Below are positions 24,069-36,414 of a stretch of 64,000 bases of DNA, piece after piece. Numbering within the stretch: position 1 is the stretch's first letter; every line of letters starts with the position of its first letter. The translations under genes were made by a program, and so were the position numbers. The notes under the pieces were generated by a model that did not search any database, had not been told where the DNA came from, and worked only from the letters and a program-made list of their open reading frames with translations. Location: positions 4,402,001 to 4,466,000 of the forward strand of contig NW_026944387.1 in assembly GCF_033439725.1 (NCBI RefSeq), in the 5' to 3' direction. This DNA is from Neurospora tetraspora. Lineage: Eukaryota; Ascomycota; Sordariomycetes; Sordariales; Sordariaceae.

Positions 24069-25832
24069 ATGGCACCTAGTACTATTTCCAAGTTTTTCCG
24101 TGAAGTCATGGGCCAGAATTCCTACCAGAGCGAGTACTACGTGTGAGTGCCCAGTGCTATCCACCATCTGGACGCGAAGTGACTGATCTTTACGATAGGG
24201 TGCGCCAACCAAGCCATCGCCGCCGCTCCAGAGCCCGCTCCGTTGAGAGAACTTCGAGGGAGTCGAGGCCTAGGAAAGAACATCATGTGCACGAGGTAGA
24301 AATCCACCGAAAGCCCTCCAGACGACATGGAGACAGAGAAAAGAAAGTTCGCAAGGAGTACGAGTACCGCTACGAGCTCTTTCAAGACGACTCGGAAACC
24401 GAGGGGTAAGTTCCACGTCACGGTCTGCCGCATCATCCCTCACTAATCCTTCCACCACAGCAATGACGACCTCAAACACGTTTCCTGGGCCCAATGGCCT
24501 GACCTCCAAACCCAACTCAGCGACTATCAAGCTCATCAACCAGCAGCCGAGTATCAGCCGGCCCCCCAGCCCTCACCCCAGTTCGAGCCCCAAACCGACA
24601 ACCCGGACCTCCAACAATGGATCTCAGCCGAGCTCGCCCTCCTCTGGTCCTCCATCGACCAACTCCAGCACGAAACCACCGAGCGATCTGCTGCATATGA
24701 CCCCTACCTCCAACAAGCAATCCTAGCGTCCTATGCCACGTTCAAAGAGGAGCAGATCCAACCTTTGCTCGATGAGATCGCTCGCCTTGAGAGACAGGGG
24801 AAGGACTACGAGGAGCTTGTGAAGGAGCTGTTCGGTGTTATCAGGGGATACCAGGTTGAGCTGAGGAGCGTGTGGGATAGAGAGGAGAGAGAACGGAAGG
24901 AGAAGGAGGAAAGAGCTGGAAGAGCGGACCGGGAGAAGGAGAGGAGGCTGGCAGAAGAGGCAGGACAGCACAGGCGAGAGTGGGAGACTTTGCGGGATCT
25001 CTCCGGGCCTACCTTGGCTGGAATATCGGGATCGAACCCCCCTTCTCCTACAGGGAGCGCCCCTCCGCCTTACGATGGACAGGTGCCGACCGAGATTCCA
25101 CCTCCCGCTCCTCAGGCCGTGCCCACAGTCCCTGCTCGCCCGCCGAAGGAGCTCGAACAAGCTCATCAGCCAAGGGTCCGCTTCGAAGAAATCCTCCACG
25201 AGATACCCGCCCCACGACACTACACCGACGATGAGTACGAGTACGGTCCCCGCGACCACCGCCGGAAAGAACGGGGCCGGGCCTGCGGCCGTGACCATCA
25301 CCGCGACCACCGCCATCACGACCACGACCGCGAGTACGAGTACACATACGACTGGCCACGGTCTTCTTCAAGAGAGACGCACTTCCACCGTGACCGTGAT
25401 TGGCACCCCGACGACATTCGCCACGGGAACGGGCACAAAGACGGACACCACCACCCTCGGGACCATCACAACGACCGCCATCATCGCCGGCACCAACACG
25501 ATAACCGGGCCGAGCGCCCTTCTGACGACCGCTTGACTGATTGTAATATACCTTCCCCAAACGCTCACTGGGACCCTCGTCCACGAACCGGACGGGCCTT
25601 TGCACCTCATGCACCAGAATTTGATGTCCCTCGCCCCCGTCGGCGGCACTCAGTGAGCTACTCCCCGCAGACTTCGCATGTCAGCCCGGGATCGGGATCG
25701 GGTTCGGGTTCGGGCCACGCGTCAGATTGGCGAGGGCGGAATCCGCACTGGCTGCCTCCGGTGGATGGTGATGTAGATAGGGAGGGGGATAAGTACCCGA
25801 GGGGATGGAGGGTTGTGCGGTTCGCTGTCTGA
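24069..25832 (+). CDS. Hypothetical protein: coiled coil plus His/Asp/Arg-rich C-terminus
   Basis: Three exons, 24069-24142, 24199-24405 and 24461-25832, with minimal introns of 56 and 55 nt (donors GTGAGT and GTAAGT, acceptors TAG and CAG). Joined frame of 550 residues. The short N-terminus reads SKFFREVMGQNSYQSEYY, then an Arg/Ser-rich and Lys/Arg/Glu-rich segment. Next is a Gln/Pro region, a strong charged coiled coil (residues about 200-290, REERERKEKEERAGRADREK), a Pro-rich stretch, and a C-terminal region of repeated HRD, HHRDH and DHDREYEY motifs that may bind metal or RNA. A short Gly-Ser repeat precedes the end. No family recognised. Codon use and consistent splice sites make it a real gene; the function is unknown. 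Confidence 0.7.
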
Positions 25833-26405
25833 TTGGTGTCGCCTTGAAGGCCGTTGGTGGGTATTGGGACATCGCGTGCTTTCATGTTTGTGTGGCCGCT
25901 GGGCTGTCCGATGTTGATTTGGACTTCTACTTCTAAGGCGTCGAGTTGTGCTTGTTATCGGTTGTTTGATGTTCTTCTGGGACGTTTTCGCTACGAAGGA
26001 ATGATGTGCGATGACTGGGGGGTCAAGGGGGTGAAAGGCAGCGGGCGGAGGAGTTAGCTGCGATCTTCTTTGTGTGATGTTCATTCGGGCCCAACTTATT
26101 TTGTCGCGTTCTGCTTGATGCTATTAGTTCTTGGATAATATCATTAGACGTACCTGAATTGCATATGACCACGAATTCTGTCGTCTCATTCGAATTGTGT
26201 TGTTTCCGAAAATATCAAATCGATGGATTTTGGCCCGATTAGCTAGCATCACCAATGTCTTGGCATGGTGTCGTCTGCCGACGCTGTCAAACAACGAAAC
26301 CGCCAAAACTCGACATCTTTTCAGAAAAAAAGAAATGAACTATGTAGAGCGATGCCGACGACAAAATATCAAAGGGAAAAGGTCCAAAAAACAAGAAAAA
26401 AAAGT
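25833..26405. other. Intergenic
   Basis: 3' flank of the hypothetical gene and 3' side of the minus-strand tRNA. No feature seen. Confidence 0.5.
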
Positions 26406-26477
26406 TGCGCCAAGAGGGAATCGAACCCCCACCTCATCCTTGGAAGGGATGAATCCTAGCCGTTAGACCATTGGCGC
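26406..26477 (-). tRNA. tRNA-Gly (anticodon UCC)
   Basis: Minus strand: acceptor GCGCCAA pairs with TTGGCGC, the D-arm carries TGGTCTAACGGCTAGGATT, stem CATCC/GGATG encloses loop CTTCCAA with TCC (26442-26444), and the T-loop is GTTCGATTC. 72 nt, no intron. Confidence 0.95.
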
Positions 26478-27447
26478 TTCTTGTTGTAACTACCTGTTGG
26501 TTTGTAGCATGTATGTAGGGGTTTTGACGGTTGCGTTTCGGGACTTTGCAATGCGACAACAACTGTACTCTGCAAGGCAATTGCACCACCAAGTATCGAC
26601 ATTTCGTTTCTTCATCAATCGTCTGCAATGCTTTTCATTGTTGAAATCAATTCGTTGAGCATCAAGTTTTCCAAAGATCCCCTTATCGCCCAATGTTGCA
26701 GGGTTTCCCACCTTCGTACAGCGTGACGCAGGCTACCTTATTGAGGTCGTCAAGGAGCCAAAGGAAGCGGGAGATTCTCTGCGACGTCGGGTTCCAGTCT
26801 ATCGAGCCTGCTTCCTGTGCAAAGCTAACTCCCTACCGGCACTGGCGAAACAGCTCACACAAACCAGTGTTGTAACGTTAGTGCGCCATCTAAGCCGCCT
26901 GTTTCTCTCACCAAGAGACATATTTACCTGCCCGGATCTGCATCCGATGCGGTGGTTGGAAAACGTCCAAACTCCAAGCACCCGACCTCATCTGATTGAC
27001 AACCAGTCGACCATCATCATCTCATCCAATTGGAAAGCCGATTGGGCGTTGGCTCGGCAACATGACATCCAATGATCTTGCTTCCCGTCCTCACGATTGA
27101 GGCCATGAGGGGCTGGAGGGGCCCGAAGGGGGCCCAAGAGGCCAAAGGGGCTTGAGGCGGGACAACCTTGACGGTTCGGCGGGCCAGCCCGCTCGAATGG
27201 GGTCGCGACACGCTCACATGCGTGTGATCTGGATCAAAGATCTTTACTCGGCAAATGCGCTTCCAATTTCGCTTCTAGGGCCTCATGGCAGACATTTTAG
27301 CCCCGTGTGGTCAATGGAACTGGTCCATGCCATTTTATCGGACGGGATCTTGCGTGAGGCTACCGTAGTGGGAAAATGCGTTTTGTAACATGGCTTGTTT
27401 TCTAGACAAGCCATGTTTCTTTCAGGGGATAAGCGCTGTAATACAGT
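26478..27447. other. Intergenic
   Basis: No gene. A short perfect hairpin (ACATGGCTTGT and its complement, 7-nt loop) lies at 27389-27417. Confidence 0.45.
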
Positions 27448-27660
27448 GGAGCTGGGTCGGGTCCGAAATTTGAAATTTCTCAAAGTCTCAAAGTCCTACC
27501 TTCCCCCAACTTCCAATATCCCCTTTATTAACGGAAAGAACCAGCCTTTTTCTTCAAAAACAACCAATTGGCTCAGTGGCCAAGCGGTTCTTGAAGTAGT
27601 TCTTCATTTCTTCGTACTCGTGACATGCTCCATTCGATTCCTGTTCGTGACCAACTTTTT
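27448..27660 (+). repeat. tRNA-like SINE-type repeat, copy 1
   Basis: Contains a perfect Pol III A-box (TGGCCAAGCGGT, 27577-27588), a B-box-like CATTCGATTCC 43 nt further on (27631-27641) and a T5 run at 27656. Its 5' 130 bp aligns with copy 3 near 57.2 kb (shared GGAAAGAACCAGCC and GGTTCTTGAAGTA) and its 3' part with copy 2 near 30.4 kb (GTGAC.TGCT..TTCGAT). Confidence 0.5.
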
Positions 27661-28398
27661 GAAGCTATTCCGACAATGCCACAACCTTCACGGCTGGATC
27701 AAATGCAAACCTTCAACTTAGTGGCCTTTAAGGTACCACTAAAGTATAGAAGGTTATACCCTATACTTTTGACTTCCAGGGGCTTGGGAGACAATCCATG
27801 TTTGGAAAACAATTCTTGTTTTCTTTCCACGCATTGCCCTGTCTCCCAAACAAGGCTTGTTGCAACTCAAGGTTTCCCGCTTCGGTATCATGGCGGTGCC
27901 TGTAAGTGTGAGGAGGCTGGACCTATGGTGTTTCCCGACGACGTTAGTGCGAGAATACCCCTGGTCAGAGAGGCCCTGGAGGCCTGGATGCCCTGTAGCA
28001 AGTCCATTGGCTACCGTACCTCTAGGTGCGTAGGTGGGCTTTCTGAGGAGCGGAACTGAAACCAATGACGGGAAGACACCTCAGCTTCATGTTGTGACTG
28101 CCTGCAGCCGGGGGCGTGACCACCGACGGCAGGGTCTATCAGATCAGTCCCCGAGTTAGATGATATAAGAGCCACACTTGGTCCCCCTCCACCGTTGAGT
28201 TTGACGCGGGCATTTGAACATTCCAGGATCTAAGGCTCCAAGAGTTTGACGGACACTGGACACTTGTGAAGAGAGCACCTCAGCCAGAACTCAATCCATA
28301 TATAAAAGACACTGAATTGCTGCCAAACATGTCGTCTGTAGTATATACCACATCTTGTAATTGTCACCTCTTGCTCCAAATTCAAGAAACTTCGGGCA
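27661..28398. other. Intergenic
   Basis: Upstream flank of the first zinc-finger gene. An imperfect inverted pair (TTGGGAGACA at about 27784 and TGTCTCCCAA at about 27840) is present. A frame at 27625-28059 (144 codons) is unsupported. Confidence 0.4.
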
Positions 28399-29907
28399 AT
28401 GTCATATCACGTCGATTTCCCGTACATGATCCCGAATGGGTTCGCCTCCAGCGAAACGGAAAACAACGTGATAGGACACGACTCTGACTACATGAATCTT
28501 TCCCCCACCGGCGATGCGTCTATTCCAACATCGGTGCCTTCGTTGAATGCCCAAAGCCATACAGTTGCGACCTCGGCGTCTTCATCTGGGAATCCGATCT
28601 TTCCATTCACGAGCAGCAACCCGGCGCAGAGCCAGAGCAGCCAGTCAAACGCGAACCCACATGACTCGGTGAGATGCCGTGCATAAAAGTTAAAGACCCA
28701 GCTCCAGGTGTTCCCGTCCACTAATCTCGAGTGCTACCATATATGTAGGGCTCCAGCTGTCCAATCGGCTCTTCGGTCATCGACCCGGCCCTCTTGCCAA
28801 GTGGAAGCGCGGCGCTTGACCTCCCGTTCGAGGACAAGGGTAGCCACCACTCTCTCCAGGAAGCCCGCGCCCTCCGAGCCTGGCATGCTCAAAGGGTCTC
28901 ACAACTCGGCGAGTATATCAAGGTTATCGAATCACAGATTGCAAACAACTTCCCTGCCCTCTCAGCAACCCCTGCGCCTGCGGCATATGGACAGTGGGCA
29001 CCCGCCATAGCTGGTACGGGTTATGGTGATGCACATCGCTTGGGATTCTCTGCAGAGAACTTTGCTCCAGTGAGTTTCTATAACGGGGAGCAACAACGTC
29101 TAGAGGTACGAATCATAACCTAACCACGAGTCGTCAGATCTCCGCCAATTTGGCAGCCAATCCATCTTCTTTTCCACATGGAAACCCCCCTCAGGCAAAC
29201 CACTCTGCTTCCAATGATCTTTCATACAACAATCCTTACCCCCTCTCTGATTCCACCAATAGTTTCATGCCATTGGATACTCTTCTGGCGGTTGGGAACA
29301 ACTTTACACAAGACTCCAGCTACCATGAGAGCCAAATGAATATGGTCGACGTCCAACTGAATGGAATGCCCACGACCAACGTCTCCGGTCCGAGTCAGAT
29401 GACCAATTCTCTCGAGGCCGACTTCTCTATCGGCCAGTCTTCCAACGGTAGAGGTACCGCGGCCTCAGAGACTTCAGGGCCATCAGCCGATGCTCCATCT
29501 CCCCAAGACAATGCCGACTCCGGGTAAGCGCCTCTCAACCACTTACAGTTACCACCGGAACCCACGCTCGAACATGCGAACCGCAAACTGACATCCCTCA
29601 CCTCCGCCATAGAAGTCCCAGCCCCAGTTCTTCAGATCGCATCCCATGCCCCATCAATACCTGCGGCCACACGTCGACGGCCAAAAGGGACATGCAGCGA
29701 CACATTGATGACAGACATGATGAAACACCTAACGACTTGATCGGTACAGGGTGGACCTTAAGCCCACAGATATCTTGCCCCTACAGCGGCTGCACATTGA
29801 AGTTCCGCCGCAAGGACCGCTTGAAGAGGCATCTTGACGCGGGAAAGCATCGTCTGATAACAACGTCGAACCTAAAGAGACTTTTGGAGCGTCCAGGTCT
29901 ATGGTAG
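28399..29907 (+). CDS. C2H2 zinc-finger protein, member A (two fingers)
   Basis: Four exons: 28399-28668, 28749-29069, 29138-29523 and 29613-29907; introns of 80, 68 and 89 nt with donors GTGAGA, GTGAGT and GTAAGC. The product is 423 residues. The N-terminal two thirds are Ser/Asn/Pro/Gln-rich with one short helical stretch (ALRAWHAQRVSQLGEYI). Two C2H2 fingers close the protein: finger 1 at residues 338-361 (C-x4-C-x12-H-x4-H, with TAKRDMQRH) and finger 2 at 381-405 (C-x4-C-x12-H-x5-H, with RRKDRLKRH). Probably a nuclear DNA-binding protein. It is the most divergent and exon-rich member of a family with five more genes in the next 27 kb. The donor at 29070 was preferred over one at 29106, which would leave a 32-nt intron. 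Confidence 0.75.
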
Positions 29908-31550
29908 CATTCAAGACAAACACGAAGAGGCACTGACGGGCAAAGGTAGAGGAGTAGAAGAAAGACTCTAGAAAGAGAAGGGATTTAGCATGGTCACAAA
30001 GACCCGGAGTTGAGGAACTGAATGTCAACGGAACAGAGTGGGAGTAAAAGGGAGTCAGGGGCAATGGATGATAGCGACTACAGTGGCATTTGGTTTGATG
30101 GTTTATTTCTTTGCTTTCTTCTTTTACATACAAATATCTTTACATACAGGCAAGATCTTCCTGTCTTTCGTTCTCACCTGCCCCAGCCAGCTACCATAAC
30201 GGGAAAACCGGGCGGGCTTCTAGGCTAGATGGCGTCGTTTGAGCTAGATGCTCAATCTGGGCGTGTCGGCCAGACCTAGATGGGTAATGGTGCTTCCTTC
30301 CTAACTCCTTCCGACTTCTTGGAGTTCATTCGAGGGACGGCGGTTCCTTCCCGGGCTTCGAATTGACTATATTAACGGAAACAGCGGACGTCTCTCTCAT
30401 TCGATTGGGCCAGTGGCCCAATGGGCCCAATGGTTCTTGTGTTTGCTTTCTTTCTTGTGACTGCTAGTTCGATCCTTAGTAGTTGCCTTTTTCCCGTCGC
30501 GAAAAGTTTCGCGATACCTTCGGCTCATTCGGACTTCGAAGTCGAAGTCTTCCCACCCGCCCGCCAACCACCACCGTCCACCACAACCACCACACCGGAC
30601 AACATTCTACATGTTGGGCTTGGCGGCCCCTATGTGTAGCGGCGTGTGCCCGGACGATTTATCGAGCAGGAGATGAACAAGGGCGAAAATCTGACATGCA
30701 TGAGCATGTTGATGGCCTACACGTATAGGTACATGTGTCAACTGGGAAATACCAATCGCAGCGCCCGTTTGTGCCAGACCTCACTGGGAAAATTATATGT
30801 CGACTTCGGCCCTTCAGGATTTCAGGTACCAGGGGAAAGGGGGGCGAGAAGGAAAGGAAAGAACATAAAGGTCCTAATGACCAATCAACGCGGGGGCTTA
30901 ATTCTCCGATTTGGCTGAGGCAGTGCGTAATACCTCGATTGTGACGAGACATTTGCCAGATTTCTTTTGTTCCTTGTGCATGAGGCTCTCTGGGTGTTCG
31001 TGTGGGATGGGGATGAGTTGTTACAACCTGAATGGTCCAAAAATCGGGAACATCTCGAAAATGCCATTGGTGGCTGCTTCCAAGTATTTGGAAGGGTCGC
31101 GGGGTGAGGTGTCCCATCATGATAGGTCCAAAAATCATGAGAATTGGAAAAAGCCATTGGTGAGGAGGAGCCTTGTGAACAAGAGCGCCTCAGCATTGGC
31201 TGCTTTTCAGGCATCAGTCCGAGAATTGTGGCTTGCCTGGGTGCTTATGTGCTACACCCTCTTTCATTCCCAAGGGCCCGGAGAGAGCAAAGTGTGATTG
31301 GCAGCTGCCCTGAAAGGTTGTCTCCCACTGGTTTCTGGGAAGAAAGCGCTCGACAGTCAAAGGGGAAGAAAGGAACAAGCGTACCTGAGAGAAAACGGCC
31401 ATATGAGGAGGTAGTTCGGAACCTGTGTGGTGTATCAAATCCCAAAGACCGCTCACCCTTGACCCGAACACGCTCAACAAGCCTTTTAGTTCCTGAGATT
31501 TTCTTTGCACAGCCCCCTTGCAATGAGCCTGTTCTTCTCCAATCCTAGTT
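29908..31550. other. Intergenic with repeats
   Basis: No gene supported. It holds SINE-like copy 2 (30363-30480) and a diverged direct duplication at 31033-31083 and 31124-31174 (GGTCCAAAAATC...GCCATTGGTG). Confidence 0.45.
30363..30480 (+). repeat. tRNA-like SINE-type repeat, copy 2
   Basis: A shorter copy: TTAACGGAAA in the 5' part, an A-box-like TGGGCCCAATGGTT followed by CTTG, and a B-box-like TAGTTCGATCC (30465-30475) at the same spacing as in copy 1. The A-box area is locally duplicated (GGGCCAGTGGCCCAATGGGC). Confidence 0.45.
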
Positions 31551-31655
31551 GAGCCAATGGACGACACTTGCAAATATGCAAAAGAGAAGAGCTTCACTCG
31601 AAAAGACAATTTGAAGAGACACAACAAGAATGTACACAATATCAAGCAGGAATAA
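31551..31655 (+). pseudogene. C2H2 finger relic, member B
   Basis: A 34-codon piece matching finger 2 of the family: DTCKYAKEKSFTRKDNLKRH, then NKNVH, ending in a stop. Compare SCKYAENSGRNFTRKDHL in member H. The first cysteine of the finger is not at the expected place and no matching upstream exon or finger 1 is seen, so it is a decayed remnant of a host gene. Confidence 0.65.
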
Positions 31656-31835
31656 GGGAGGCTTGACGATTGCCGAAACTTGGGAGCTGCTGGAGTTCCA
31701 GTCCCAAAATGGCGAAAAGTATTGGGACAAAAGTGTTACTGTTGTTGTAGGATTTTCTTCTGGCGATCTCCAATGAGCCTGGCACCAGATATATATAAGC
31801 AGATTGTTAGAAGGGATCCAAATATTCGAGTGTCC

Positions 31836-31992
31836 GAGGTGACTTGCCCGGATTGTTCACCTCGTGATGGGATTTGGTCAAGCTTCCCCACAGGGCCATT
31901 GCACTAACAATTACCGCTGTGAACTGTCTGGCAGCGACCGGACTCGATCCGAAGGCAACAAGCTCAGTCGTAACGACAATTCCTAGCGCCAT
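31836..31992 (+). pseudogene. C2H2 finger relic, member C
   Basis: A finger-1-like start (VTCPDC, as TCHPC and TCDHC in members G and F) is followed, in another frame, by a finger-2-like piece: YRCELSGSDRT, then NKLSRNDNS, a TAG, then RH. Against member D (RKLSREDNLWRH) the tryptophan codon has become TAG and the second cysteine is serine. Several disabling changes, so a host pseudogene, 180 bp from relic B. Confidence 0.6.
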
Positions 31993-34900
31993 GAAGGTAT
32001 TTGGGCAATGGTTAAAGACGATCCGGGTGATGACCTAGACGATGATGGTGAGGGATATGCCAACGGGTTGTGCTGTCAATAGTTCGGGCAAGCAGCTGAG
32101 GGGGAAAAGAGGCCAAAGCCCACACGTTTCACAGCAGTTACACCAGTGGTAGCCTGCGGATCTGTGCCTATTTCTTCTTATCTTCAAGCCGCCCAGATTT
32201 CTCGGCTTTCTGCTAGATCTTGTTATGATTTCAGCTATCACACTATCTTACCTGTATCACTTTATGTAAGCCCACGCAACCGCCCGGATCACACGTTACA
32301 TAAGGCCGTTGTGTGGCCTGAAACCCGCACCTGGAATCCGCGCACCGTTCCTTATTTCTTGCCCACTTCCCTCGCAAAAGAATGGCGGCAAACGACCATC
32401 TTTCAACCTTCATTGATTGACTGCCTTTGATTCTCCCTTAATCGTCAGCATTAACTCGTTCTTCCTTCTTCCGGTTGCGATTTCTCCATACTGTATCGAC
32501 CGAACCTCGACGCGAAAAGTTCACGGACGGCAATCATGACACCATAAGATTTCTCGACAACCGGGGCTCCTCGCCAGTCCGCAGTCCGCAGTCCGCACAC
32601 CCATGCGATCGCAACTAGGATGACAGACGAACAATGAGAAAAGAGCTGGAACTATTCTAAAGCTTAGGTGGAAGCGCGAAATGAGTTTGGTAAACAGGAC
32701 ATGGGGGGAACAACGGGATACTACGCGCCGGACGTCATAGCGCACCGCTGCTATCTCGACATCATGCCCGTCTTGAAAAGGCCCCAATGCCTATGACCCA
32801 GGTATCCCGACGAAACTTGCGCGCCAAATACAGACACGGATACCCCTCCCAAGACCCGAACGCAACGACCGGCCTCCGATGTGGCATTCGATTCGCGCCC
32901 CATGGATTAGGAACAGATATCGCAGGCAGTGTTTTGGGCTGTAAGAGGTCCAAGGGGTCCATCGCGGTGCTGCAGTTGTTCAAAAAGAGGTTCACGACAA
33001 GGTTGAGCAAGACTGGAACCGACGGGAAATCGACCAAAGTTTGAACGGAAGAGGCGGTTTGGGAACACGTGGGCCGGGAGCCCGCGAGCTCGTGACGGAG
33101 GACGACCGAAAGTTCGCCAGGAAGAAGACGACAAGCCGCGATTTATAACTAGCAGGAAATCGATGAGCGAGGCCCTCGCCGTCCGCGCAATTACCTCTCT
33201 CCGTCGCCCAAGTCAAAGTAGCCGATACCTAGGTACTTTTACTAGAACGAGTGAGTTGGCAGTTCTGGAGCTCGACGGGCGTTCGAAGCGAAAAGGCACG
33301 CAACTCTTCAACGAAGGATACTACATGGAGAACAAGGTAGGTAAGTGCACGGTCCGCACTGCAGTACGGCAACACACGAACATTGGCCGCAAAATCCCGC
33401 TCTTTCGATGATGCCGAGGAGATTTCAGAGGATGGGTTTGGTCCGACGAACAAACATTCGTGTACGCCTCGTCAGACCGTCGTGGGAGTTTCTTGTTTCT
33501 TTCCCTGACATGTGGCCTCGGTGCCACGTGTTTGAGCGTATAGGAGGTACGTAATGTCTGGAGGTTTGCCGGCGATTTTGACGACCTACGGTCTTGTTCT
33601 GGCCCCGATGATTGGAAGATCTTGCATCTTTCCTCCCTGTTACACATTCTGATATTTACTTCCGACACCACACCACATCAGCGGGTTCGGCAGCTGGATG
33701 ACAACGGCTGTTTACCCTCAATGACCTCTGACTAGGATCTGGCCATAGGTGAGCATTGTATATGTTGTGCGACATTCTTCACCTGGCATTTCTGCGAACA
33801 AATCTGGCTTCCGTCTTGCCGATAGGCTTATGCTAGTACTGGATAAGGTATCCCACCAACACTGCCACTCTTGGCATTGGTAGATCTGGGAGTTGCGCGT
33901 GAGAGTGCAAGGATAATCGGGATACAAATTGCACGTTTCTGCCTAGAGCGTGTGTGAAGGTCTACACAGTAAGATCGGTAACGATCCTACCTCCCCACGC
34001 CTCCCGTCTTGAGAGCGTCGGACAAGAGGGCGTTGCGGATCGTCCGCCCACAAGGGGCAGAACCACTGGGTTGGCTGCCTCACAACTCACCAACGGTGTC
34101 AGGGTCCTGCGCCGCCGACCTCTTATCCTGCGAGGACTCAAAATCAGTTCTACCCTGTCCTTGGTATTCTCTCAATCCCGGTCTCTGGAGGTCAGTTTTC
34201 CCTTCCATCCTTAATGAAATCACCATAGCACATGAGCTCATCGTCAATTTTGAAGTTTCTGCTCAGCCTTGGGCAATTTTACTTCCATCTCGAGAGCGGG
34301 CCTTTACCTCAACACGAAGGAGCTGTTGGGCCCGATTTGATTGGCTCCCTTCACTATGTCCCAACCCAGTCCAGCATCACATCGCATCATTGTTGTTAGC
34401 GTCGTTGGTTCAGGCGCGGTAGCCGCTGCTTACAGCTGCAATGCAATCTCCGTCATGTAATTGTTACATTGTCCATCGTCAGTGCACGGCATTGTGTTTT
34501 CCGCTTTCAGGATTCGGAAAGATGGCACGGACTTTGAGAGTCCTACATCTTGTATGGAAGCTTATATGGTGACACGAATAAGTGAAACCCGCGGGCCAGG
34601 TCGCCGACCTAGGCAACCAAAACCCCGCGAGTTACTTGGCGAACCCAGCCGCCCGTGTGCGCGTGTACAGTGTACTGAGTCGCAAAGCTTATTCGCGTTC
34701 GCCTTTGCTGGTCTGGGCAAAGAGCCCAGGTACCGGATACTTTCAAGTCGATGAAGGGTGATTGACGCACACTTTAGTTGTGCGTTGTGGCCGCCTTGCG
34801 TTGGCTCGTTGGCTCTTCATGTGATCCGTTCTGGAAAGCCGCTCCAACTGTTCAGGATGCCTTAATCCGTCCTCCGTTGTGGGACACTCCCACTGCGGCT

Positions 34901-35571
34901 TTCTTGCTAAGTTCTGTCCGTCCGTTACGCCGTCTCTCCTCTTGTCCGGCAGGAAGAGCGGGTACGGTACCGAGCTGACAGAGACGAGAAATCAAAATGT
35001 CGTCCGAGCGTTGTGTGCTGTGGAGATCCCGGGCCGCCAAGGGCGATCTTCGACGGCGCCATCCGCCCAGATCCGCCCTGATCCACGTGTGCCCGTTACG
35101 GTTTCATTACATACCGAAAATGGTTCGCCAAGCGTAACGAACAAACTGATGGAGCGGGCCACAGTGCGCCTAGAGTCGCCTAGGAACTTTTAGCCGCTCT
35201 GCCTTAGAAAAGGAAAGTCATACATCAAGATGCCGGATCCAATCACCTACAGCATCCTGCAGATACCAGGGGCTGTCGGACTGGCACATTGTACAATCAG
35301 GACCCTGCGTGCAGCATCTTTCCCATCCCAATCACTTTGACAGGTCTTTCATGGCCCGACTCGATCCCCTACCTCTACACTTGCTTCAAAATTTCAAAGA
35401 CAATAGCGAGATAGAGCAGCGGAAATGTGGATGGTACAGGTATTAAACAGCTGCGTTTTCCAACTTGGGTCTCGAAGCAAGAAAAAAATCACGCCCTATT
35501 AACATCCCGGCTTCTATCTCTCTACAGGTCCATCGGCATCTGTGCAATATCCCATCCTTCAAGGCTCACGG
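31993..35571. other. Intergenic, 3.6 kb
   Basis: No gene, RNA or clear repeat recognised. Open frames are short and overlap on both strands. Confidence 0.4.
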
Positions 35572-36414
35572 CTAGCCGCAAATCTCCATGCCATGCGCCT
35601 TCCTAATATGTCTCCACAGGTTATCCTCGCGCGAGAGCTTCCTTCCTCCGGAGGTCGAGCGGTGGTACTTGCAGCCCGTGACTGGGCAGTGAACCCCGGT
35701 AGCCGTGACCGGAGGACTGGACATGTTACTACCAGCAATTTGGACATTGGTCTTGTGTTTGTTCGTGTTTAGGTGACGCTTGTGGTCGCGTTTCGTCTTC
35801 GAGAAGATACCGCAATCTTCGCAGGCGTAGCGAGAATTACGAGGGCTGAGACTGCGAGTGCGTGGTGCTTTATCTCTCGCTGGAGACGAGGGAGTAGGGG
35901 GTGCGGTAGCCGGAGTCCCGGCCGAAACGTTCGTTGATGGCGGCTCAAGGAACTGGGTAGAGGTAGCCTGAGGTTCTGGACCAAAGGCCGGGGAATCGGA
36001 CGGCAGGTTTTCGTCCTCTTTGCCACTCGCGGCATGAGCGGCGTCGGAAGAGGCGGGCTTGGGCCATTCGTCGGGTAGACCTTCGTGTACTGAGGGAGGG
36101 AGGCCTGCAAACAGGGAAAGAGGTTCGACGTCGATCGAGTACTGAGATGATCGGGTCAGGCCGTTAGTCACTGTCACCATGCGTCTCTTCTTGAATTCCC
36201 TTCGGAATGAACGTACATGGTTTACCATCATAAGTGCTGGATCGATAGAATCTTGTGTCTGCTCCAAGAGGTGGGAAGATGCATTTAGGTGGTCGCTGTC
36301 GTAGGCGATGTCCGTAAACGGAACCTGAATGTTGGGTTGAGCGGTAAAGACGGTCTCGAAGAGGCTACCGTTGTTAATAGGAGAGCAGAGGGCCGACACC
36401 GGGTTGAACTCCAT
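35572..36414 (-). CDS. C2H2 zinc-finger protein, member D
   Basis: Two exons, 36226-36414 and 35572-36141; the 84-nt intron (donor GTAAAC, branch CTAAC, acceptor CTCAG) is in frame and has no stop, so retention would add 28 residues. The spliced product has 252 residues. Exon 2 opens with YSIDVEP, matching YLNADFEP at the same place in member E. A Pro/Ser/Thr-rich region follows, then finger 1 (residues 170-192, C-x2-C-x12-H-x5-H, KTKRDHKRH) and finger 2 (215-246), whose loop is enlarged: 20 residues between the second Cys and first His (RKLSREDNLWRH). Ends HGMEICG. The first ATG is at 36414; the frame reaches further only through non-ATG codons. Probably nuclear and DNA-binding. Confidence 0.78.
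   Translation of the reverse strand: MEFNPVSALCSPINNGSLFETVFTAQPNIQVPFTDIAYDSDHLNASSHLLEQTQDSIDPALMMVNHVRSFRREFKKRRMVTVTNGLTRSSQYSIDVEPLSLFAGLPPSVHEGLPDEWPKPASSDAAHAASGKEDENLPSDSPAFGPEPQATSTQFLEPPSTNVSAGTPATAPPTPSSPARDKAPRTRSLSPRNSRYACEDCGIFSKTKRDHKRHLNTNKHKTNVQIAGSNMSSPPVTATGVHCPVTGCKYHRSTSGGRKLSREDNLWRHIRKAHGMEICG

Noticed and set aside
29070-29137. Alternative 32-nt intron (donor at 29106) in zinc-finger gene A
   Set aside because: Too short for fungal splicing; the GTGAGT donor at 29070 gives 68 nt with a good branch site and keeps frame.
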